Part shown: piece by piece, positions 58,129 to 64,000 of the stretch
Numbering within the stretch: position 1 is the first letter of the stretch
Layout: each line of letters starts with the position of its first letter
Assembly (NCBI RefSeq): GCF_048771995.1
Contig: NC_133024.1
Span: 22,088,001-22,152,000 of the forward strand
DNA: 64,000 nucleotides
From: Taeniopygia guttata
Lineage: Eukaryota; Chordata; Aves; Passeriformes; Estrildidae
Direction: 5' to 3'
Notes under the pieces: model-generated
The model's database searches: none
Told to the model about the DNA's origin: nothing
The model's input: the letters and a program-made list of their open reading frames with translations, nothing else
Translations under genes and position numbers: made by a program

Positions 58129-60794
58129 GTATCACTCTTTTCCCTGCTCCCATCTTTCCTCTGCGCCATTCCATGGGCATGCTGGTGGCCTCACCACACA
58201 TTTCACCCATCGCTCACTGGTGGCACTGGATAGTGAGACCTCCTGAGCTGCAGCCTCAGCCTGATGGATACAGGCTGTGACAGGAGGTTTGCTGAGCTGT
58301 CCAGGAAGAGCCCAGTGGCAGTGCCTGTCTGCCTAAGTGTGCAGAAGGCACATGAACACACTTTGCTAGTAGCTTCCACATCCAGTTCCAGATGTGTGCA
58401 TGCACAGGTAGGAAGCCCTGAGGGCAGGTTGCACAATGACTTGCTCTGGAATACTTTTGTCTTGGCACAAGCCAGGGGGACACAGAATGGACTGCGTGAC
58501 ACAGAGCAGCATCCTCTCTGCTGCATGTGCATGCCCTGCCCAGCAACACCAAAGTGCCCATGTTCAGTGAGCGTGAGGAGCCAGTAGAGAGCTGTCATAA
58601 CCATGCTAAATCCTCTGGAAGATCCTTGTCCCCCAGTTTTATTCTGGAAGCTGGAAGGCAGTGCACTGTGGAGTACATCAGTTGCAGGTGGCACAGTGTG
58701 AGCACATGGTGCATGGCCAAGTCCTGCTGGAGCGCAAGGACTCCTCCCTCTGGGGTGTTTCATGGCACCATGGGCACAGTGCAGGCACAGCTGTAGCCCA
58801 GCAGTTTTTTTAAATGCTGAAGCATTGTTGAGGGAAAAATTCTTCTTCTGAGGTGCAAAGTATCTCCATTTTGCTGGGGATAAGTGGAAAAAAGGGGCTT
58901 AGATTTATTTTTCTGCTGCTTTTCTTCCCTTTGGGTAGGCAAGGAGTTGCAGTAGAGAGGCAGGTTTTGCCTCAAGCCCCCCAGAGGGTTTGAGTGTATT
59001 CCAAAAACATGCCAAATCGCATGTTTGGGATTCCCGCCCACTGCAAGGCACCATTTTCACGTACATGTGAATATATGTATCTATTTTCCTGGAATTGTGT
59101 GCTTTTGTGAAAATACAGTGTAATAGAAGACTGTTACAATCCTTGATTTCTTTAAAAAAAAAAAATTAAGATGAGGATTTCAGCTAACCATCTCTTTTAA
59201 GAGCCCTTTAAAACAAAGGCAGAAGATGCCAGCACAGGAACACAATAGAGCAAGCTTAAATAAAAAACAAAGATGCCAAAAGCATCCCCAGACTGTTGGC
59301 TCTGGTTGTCTGCCAAGAGGAGATTTATTCCCCAGTGGTGTATCATGTAACTACCAATTCTGCTTGCAATCTTAACTTGCAGCCTTGGAGTTTGTCCATA
59401 TTTGATTTGTTTTTCAGCACTTCACCTGGTAGGGGCTGTGGGGCAGTGAAGGTCACCATGGGTCACTGCAGTTTGCAGTAATGTGTTTTCAGTGTAGTCC
59501 AAATTCTCAGCTGGAGACTCTTTCTTGGGATGCTTAAGGATTGTGTGGAAAGGAATTAGTCCCAATAACCCTTAAACTTGTTTAGAAAGAGTCTCTTTCT
59601 ATCCAAGATCCTTAGGATCAAGTTATATAATGATCTGGTTTTGACATTTCTGACTGGAAAACCATGTGTGTGGAGAGGGAAGGAACCAATTCAGCCACAA
59701 AAGAAAAGGCTCTTTGTGTAGAAGATGGCTGTATAGAAAGTTAAACCTACTGACAGGAGACCTACATTTGTACTGTGCGAGGTTCTGCTTCTTCTCTAGA
59801 AGATATCTGTGAATGTCTCTTTTTACTCTGTTCCTACACTGCCCCAAACTCTCAGCAGCCTGCAAGCAGTCAGATGCCATGCAGCCCTTACTTTTGTTTC
59901 TTAAGAATTTCTCTTTCCCTTTCCTGCATATTAGCAGCCTTTAGGACTCCCCTTCCTGGCCTCAGAACTTTGCAGACTCAGGAACAAAAATAAAACGAGG
60001 CAGGCATTAATCAGTCAGTGTCAAACGCTTGGAGAAAAGATGAATGATACAGCAGAGTCTTGGCATTTCCGTTCTGTTGCGTTGCCTGCATTACTAATTC
60101 TCCTTCTGGCACCGGGTCACTTCAGTGTCCTGCCTATTTGCCTGCAAAAATATTATCTTTGCAGCCAGGGAGAAGGAGGAAGGTTCCACCTTCCCTCCCC
60201 CTCTGCATGGGGCATCACGGTATCACAAAAAAAAGCCTGTGTTTCCAAGCTTCTCTGAGGCCTATGGCCATACACAGTCTCTTCCCTGCAGAAACCTTTG
60301 CTCCAGCATTATGGCTCTTCATTTGAGCCCCAAAGTGCCAGGGGTGAGGCTGGATAATACTCAGTAAAACAAAGTGTGTCTGGGTACCTCATCCCTTGGA
60401 AATGGCCAGTATCTAAATGAGCAGCTCAGCAGCTGGGCTGCAGGAAAGATTTGGCTCCTAAAGCAGCTCAGTCCTGTGGCTAATGCTGCATTTTGGGGGC
60501 CACACCTGTTCTGGAGATTTACACACATCGAGGGGTGGTAGTATCAAAGGGAACTAGAAGACAGAACAGGTCTGACTGAACCCTGGGATCAAGAAAACAC
60601 TGTGGGTGAGTTGTCCTGCTTATACCTGAATTCCTTTGCAAAATCAGGCTGGCACCATCTCCTTCCTTTGCAGAGAGGGAAGGGAAGGTAGATGTGATTG
60701 GTACACAACTTACTAAAAAAGTTTCTGAGCTCGGTGCCTGCAAGAAGCCCAGCCTGCCCCAGGCTCTGCAACACCTGCATTGGTCTCTCAGCAG
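58129..60794 (+). other. BOC: BOC intron 8 (about 2.7 kb)
   Basis: A phase-0 GT-AG intron that interrupts FNIII-1. It ends in a CAGCAG tandem acceptor. AT-rich sequence near 59,990-60,115 has homeodomain-like cores (GGCATTAATCAGTC, ATTACTAATTC), but I rank it below the other enhancer candidates. Nothing coding was found. Confidence 0.85.
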
Positions 60795-60954
60795 GTCACC
60801 AACGCCTCGGACAGCTGGACTGTGAGGGATGTCCCAGCCTCGCAGCACCGCCTGACCCTCACTAGGCTGGACCCTGGGAGCCTGTACGAGGTGGAGATGG
60901 CTGCTCACAACTGCGCCGGCGAGGGACAGACAGCCATGGTGACCTTCCGCACCG
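60795..60954 (+). CDS. BOC: BOC exon 9: end of FNIII-1, with NAGNAG acceptor
   Basis: This encodes residues 509-561: VTNASDSW, then the FNIII tyrosine corner LDPGSLYEVEM (533-543) and HNCAGEG, ending AMVTFRT. A sequon lies at Asn511 (NAS). The sequence before the exon reads TCTCAGCAG, so splicing can begin at 60,792 (adding Gln) or at 60,795. I use the downstream site because it gives KHRKVTN, as in mammalian BOC. Cys548 has no obvious partner within FNIII-1. The donor is ACCG then GTAAGG, phase 1. Confidence 0.95.
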
Positions 60955-61538
60955 GTAAGGGCAGGCCTTTCCCCGGGTTCCCCTTTGCTCTGAGTCAGGG
61001 GAGGGGCCCTCTGAAACATCTTGTCCCAGCCCTGAGGCACAAGGCACCAGCCTTTGGACAATGGGAGTGTTCCTGCTCTGGAAACCCATTTGCCCTCAGC
61101 TTAGAGCAACTGTCAGAAGGGAAAGCGGAGGGTAGGATGGGGAAAATTCCAACCCATCATCTGTGTGGCTTGGAAAAAGTCCCTTATTCACTTGGTGTCT
61201 CAGTTGAAAACCTGCAGAACAGTAGAAAATGGGTCTAGCATAAATGTCAAGAGGTTGTTTAATCCATCCTCTGCTTGGAGACAGAAATCTAGCAACATTT
61301 GAAGAAAAGCAATTAAAAGTTGTAGAAAATTAAATATGAGGGACATCTATTAACAAATCTGCCCCTTTAGCTTTCGTTCCTGCCAGCAGGCTGAGTGCTT
61401 TGAGCTCCTAGGGCTGTCAGAGTCCAGGAGGTACTTACCTCTGCATCCTGTCTGGGAATATTTGCTTTCCTCATCACAGCAAAAGTTAATTCTGAGTGCA
61501 TCTCTCTGTTAGTGATGCCACCTCTCCCTTCTGCACAG
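60955..61538 (+). other. BOC: BOC intron 9 (584 bp) with possible MIR-like fragment
   Basis: A phase-1 GT-AG intron. At about 61,160-61,255, 'TGTGTGGCTTGG', 'AAAGTCCCTTA', 'GTGTCTCAGTT' and 'GTAGAAAATGGG' fall in the order of an antisense MIR SINE, but the copy is diverged. Confidence 0.6.
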
Positions 61539-61649
61539 GGCGGCGCCCAAAGCCAGAGATAGTTGCCAGCAAAGAGCAGCAGATCCAGAGGGATGACCCA
61601 GGCACGAGCACTCAGAGCAGTAACCAGGCCGACAACAGCCGTCTGTCCC
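61539..61649 (+). CDS. BOC: BOC exon 10: linker between FNIII-1 and FNIII-2
   Basis: This encodes residues 562-598: GRRPKPEIVASKEQQIQRDD, then a Ser/Thr/Asn/Gln-rich stretch ending SRLS. It is a charged, flexible inter-domain linker. The first half is nearly identical to mammalian BOC and the second half is diverged. The length (111 bp) is divisible by three and both junctions are phase 1, so skipping would preserve the frame. The acceptor is CTTCTGCACAG and the donor is TCCC then GTAAGG. Confidence 0.95.
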
Positions 61650-62819
61650 GTAAGGCCCTCCCTGAAATGGCTCCAGGAGGGTGAGGGGTGCTGGGTCTCT
61701 TGTGGGTGGCAGTGGCCAGGCCATGCTGGGGTTGAAGTCTCTGCTGAGTAAATCAAGACTGCAGTGCTGGATGGGTGGTTTCTGGCTTCTGACAAGGAGA
61801 GGTCCTTCTTGGATACCCCTACTACTGCTCTTGGCAGACAGTCACTCCTGGAGAGCAGGCAAATCCCACTGCCTGGCCCCACCTTTAATGCAAGGACATT
61901 TCAGCAACTCTCTGTCTCTTGCTGAATTCCATGTGAAGAGTTCAGAAAGCCCTGTCTTGGAATCTGTGAATGTGTGTGGCATAGGAGCAACAAACTGCAC
62001 TGCACCAATGGGTGCTGATGGAGTGTCAGGGAGGAATGCAGACCAAGTACCTGCATGTCCTGGCTACGGGCAATTAGTTTCCATTCTAGGGGTGCAGAGT
62101 GCTCCATTTGGGTATCTTGCTGCACTGGATAAACATCAGATCCCTACTGAGCAATCTAATTTGTTGTTTCCCACCCTGTCTCTATCATTACTATTGCCTT
62201 TATCATTTCTGTGAAATTCTCTCCTTCAATCCTAATCTTGCAAGATCCCATCCTTCAGTCTCCTCCATACTCATTTGTTGTCTTTATTTTCATATCCATA
62301 GCTCCATTAATCTCTTTTCCTCCCATCTTTTGATTGTTTTCCTGTCAAATTGTATTTCCACAGTTCAGAATTTTTCCTTATTTCCTTCTCAGTTGTTTCT
62401 TCTCAATCTCTCCTGTTCCCATCTCCTACACTTGGTTTTCCCTAGCATCAGTCTCCCCCTGCTCACTCCTTCCACATCATCCAGGCTTTTTGCTCCATCT
62501 CCAGCCCTGCATCCATCCCTCTCACTGCTTTCCCTCTATGATGGGTGATCACACCTCAAACCTTGTGTCATCCTGCTTGATCTGGGAGTGGAAAAGGAGC
62601 AAGATGCAAGCAAGAATAAAAGGTGCTTGTGGGCACAAACTGAAAGGCATGAGGATTTGGGGGTGCCAGCTCTAATGAAGAGCATTCAGGAGTTGCAGAG
62701 CATGTGGCTGGGTGCAGTGCAGGCAGTCCTTCACCCACATACCGCGGAGCCACAGGATCCTCCAGACAGGGTGAGAGTAATATGTTTTATGCCCTAATGT
62801 CCTTCTGGGTCCCTTGCAG
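61650..62819 (+). other. BOC: BOC intron 10 (about 1.2 kb)
   Basis: A phase-1 GT-AG intron. The middle (about 62,160-62,540) is a low-complexity, T/C-rich tract. Nothing coding was recognised. Confidence 0.9.
62160..62540 (+). repeat. Pyrimidine-rich low-complexity tract
   Basis: Close to 400 bases are dominated by T and C with repeated short words (TTTCC, CTCC, ATCTC). It ends about 280 bases before the exon 11 acceptor. Such tracts can bind PTB-type splicing repressors, which is inference here. Confidence 0.8.
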
Positions 62820-63026
62820 CTCCTGAGGCACCGGACCGTCCAACCATCTCCATGGCCTCAGAGACATCTGTGTACGTGACCTGGATCCCCCGTGGGAATG
62901 GCGGGTTCCCCATCCAGTCTTTCCGCGTGGAGTATAAGAAATTGAAGAAGTTGGGAGACTGGGTCCTGGCCACTAGTGATATTCCTCCCTCTCGCCTCTC
63001 TGTGGAAATCCCAGGCCTGGAGAAAG
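62820..63026 (+). CDS. BOC: BOC exon 11: FNIII domain 2, first part
   Basis: This encodes residues 599-667: [11 protein letters not shown], then the FNIII core tryptophan Trp620 (in [11 protein letters not shown]), [13 protein letters not shown], Trp646 (in GDWVLA), and IPGLEK at the end. The acceptor is GGGTCCCTTGCAG and the donor is AAAG then GTAGGC, phase 1. It closely matches vertebrate BOC. In this family the membrane-proximal FNIII region is where Hedgehog partners bind; FNIII-1 and FNIII-2 have been linked to PTCH1 association. Confidence 0.97.
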
Positions 63027-63832
63027 GTAGGCAGGTGCTCTCCTCCCTTCTTCCTGGAGGCCTGTAGGAAAGCTGCAGGGTCCCTGTAGGATGGTTAACC
63101 ATCTGTCACATCCTGCTCAGCCCTGGCATGATTGAGCAAAACAAACCTTTCCTGACTCCTGCCCTATGTGCATGGGGAAAAAAGCTGCAGATGCTTCTCC
63201 AATTTCTCCAGCTGCAGAGACCAGCATAAGTTTGACCTCCCTCAGGGAGGCTTAGGCATGCTTTTCTGTAGTACAGGATACAATTACTAATAGCATTTGG
63301 TTTTGTCTTTTACAAGACAGGACAGAACTTAGTCACAGACAAGACAGATGGGCTCACAAATCCCATTGCACTTCACTTGAGAAAAGATTTCATCACTGAG
63401 CTGGACAGCTTAAAAGGGAAACATAACTACCTCAAACTAAAGATCAATAAAAGGAAGTTTGGGTAAAAATTATGTAGCTTTGAACTGATGTTTATGTACT
63501 TAATTCCCGTGGAGTAGAGGAAGAACACATTTCCATACCTGCTTTCAGGTCAGGATATGCTTTCAGGCATTTCTTAACCCCCTGCACATCTTCCAAAACT
63601 GCTATCTGACTTTTGGACCATCTAGACAGGAATTGGGGAAGGTAAATAAAAGCAGGCTCCATCTAGGACATGGCTGAAATGTGGCCATTCAGGGTTTGTA
63701 CTTCCGCAACAAACTTGTAGTCTCTCTGCCTTCTGGAGACATAGCCCCTCATCACAGTCAGGGCCATGCTGACAGTAGAAATCTGGAAAACTCCAAACGC
63801 TGCAACCATTTCATTTCCCATTTTCCCCATAG
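63027..63832 (+). other. BOC: BOC intron 11 (806 bp)
   Basis: A phase-1 GT-AG intron inside FNIII-2. The acceptor is CATTTTCCCCATAG. No other feature was recognised. Confidence 0.9.
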
Positions 63833-64000
63833 GCACATCGTATAAGTTCCGTGTGCGGGCGCTGAACATCCTGGGAGAGAGCGAGCCCAGCGCGGCGTCC
63901 CGGCCATACGTGGTGTCGGGGTACAGCAGCCGTGTCTACGAGCGCCCCGTGGCTGGGCCCTACATCACCTTCACAGACGCCATCAACGAGACCACCATCA
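63833..64000 (+). CDS. BOC: BOC exon 12: end of FNIII-2 and start of FNIII-3 (cut by window)
   Basis: This encodes residues 668-723 before the window ends inside the exon. It begins GTSYKFRVRALN, the FNIII tyrosine corner of domain 2, then runs through the inter-domain segment YVVSGYSSRVYERPVAGP into FNIII-3 (YITFTDAINETTI). A sequon lies at Asn719 (NET). FNIII-3 is the Hedgehog-binding domain in BOC and CDON (established knowledge), but its binding face is not in this window. The remaining roughly 390 residues (the rest of FNIII-3, the membrane segment and the cytoplasmic tail) must lie to the right. Confidence 0.96.

Larger units (their letters stand above)
15040..64000 (+). other. BOC: BOC gene, partial at the 3' end
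   Basis: BOC is a type I membrane protein of the Ig/FNIII family. It binds Hedgehog ligands through its third FNIII domain, associates with PTCH1, and with CDON and GAS1 promotes Hedgehog signalling. It also acts in myogenic differentiation and axon guidance (established knowledge). Twelve exons are proposed here: one non-coding and eleven coding (46,407-46,574; 46,942-47,220; 54,893-55,039; 55,333-55,476; 55,896-56,189; 56,994-57,266; 57,827-58,128; 60,795-60,954; 61,539-61,649; 62,820-63,026; 63,833 onward). All coding introns are GT-AG and the reading frame is continuous for 723 codons with no stop or frameshift. Domain boundaries mostly fall at phase-1 introns, as usual for Ig/FNIII genes. 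The last third of the protein lies beyond the window. Confidence 0.95.

Noticed and set aside
46407..64000. Identity as CDON rather than BOC
   Set aside because: CDON has five Ig domains. Only four are found here, and the sequence between signal peptide and FNIII-1 matches BOC closely.

Overview
This is a vertebrate nuclear genomic window, most likely from a bird (a passerine or close relative). It carries the 5' two-thirds of one protein-coding gene on the + strand, BOC, the brother of CDO. BOC is a cell-surface Ig/fibronectin-III receptor that acts as a Hedgehog co-receptor and a myogenic cell-adhesion protein. The evidence is eleven coding exons with consensus GT-AG junctions and consistent reading phases. 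Together they encode about 723 residues of a protein with a signal peptide, four Ig domains, two FNIII domains and the start of a third. The gene continues past the right edge: the rest of FNIII-3, the membrane segment and the cytoplasmic tail are missing. Four Ig domains rather than five, together with the residue-level match, point to BOC rather than its paralogue CDON. The bird assignment is inference: the window has few interspersed repeats, no mammalian-type SINE load, and only degenerate MIR-like and old amniote repeat fragments.

Layout: 1-14,600 is non-coding upstream sequence with no supported gene. 14,620-15,560 is a CpG island with a probable non-coding first exon ending at a strong splice donor (15,500/15,501). 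15,501-46,406 is a very long first intron of about 31 kb. It holds a second GC-rich segment with a possible alternative first exon (34,430-34,960) and a compositionally extreme block at 38,960-40,080 with a T38 run, purine tracts and G runs, next to AT-rich, enhancer-like sequence. It also holds a perfect 19-bp inverted repeat, a triplicated 19-bp unit, two exact GLI-type 9-mers, and MIR and ancient repeat fragments. 46,407-64,000 carries the coding exons: signal peptide, Ig1, Ig2 (two exons), Ig3, Ig4, linker plus FNIII-1 (two exons), linker, FNIII-2 and the start of FNIII-3. Intron 3 (7.7 kb) contains further enhancer-like candidates near 51.2-51.5 and 52.7-53.2 kb.

I found no second gene, RNA gene, CRISPR array or clearly novel system. 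The most useful leads are regulatory or structural: the GLI motifs in a Hedgehog-pathway gene, a NAGNAG acceptor that would toggle one glutamine, a minimal upstream ORF overlapping the start codon, repeats in the first exon, and unexplained inverted repeats. Conservation could not be tested here, so all enhancer-type calls are inferences from motifs and composition.
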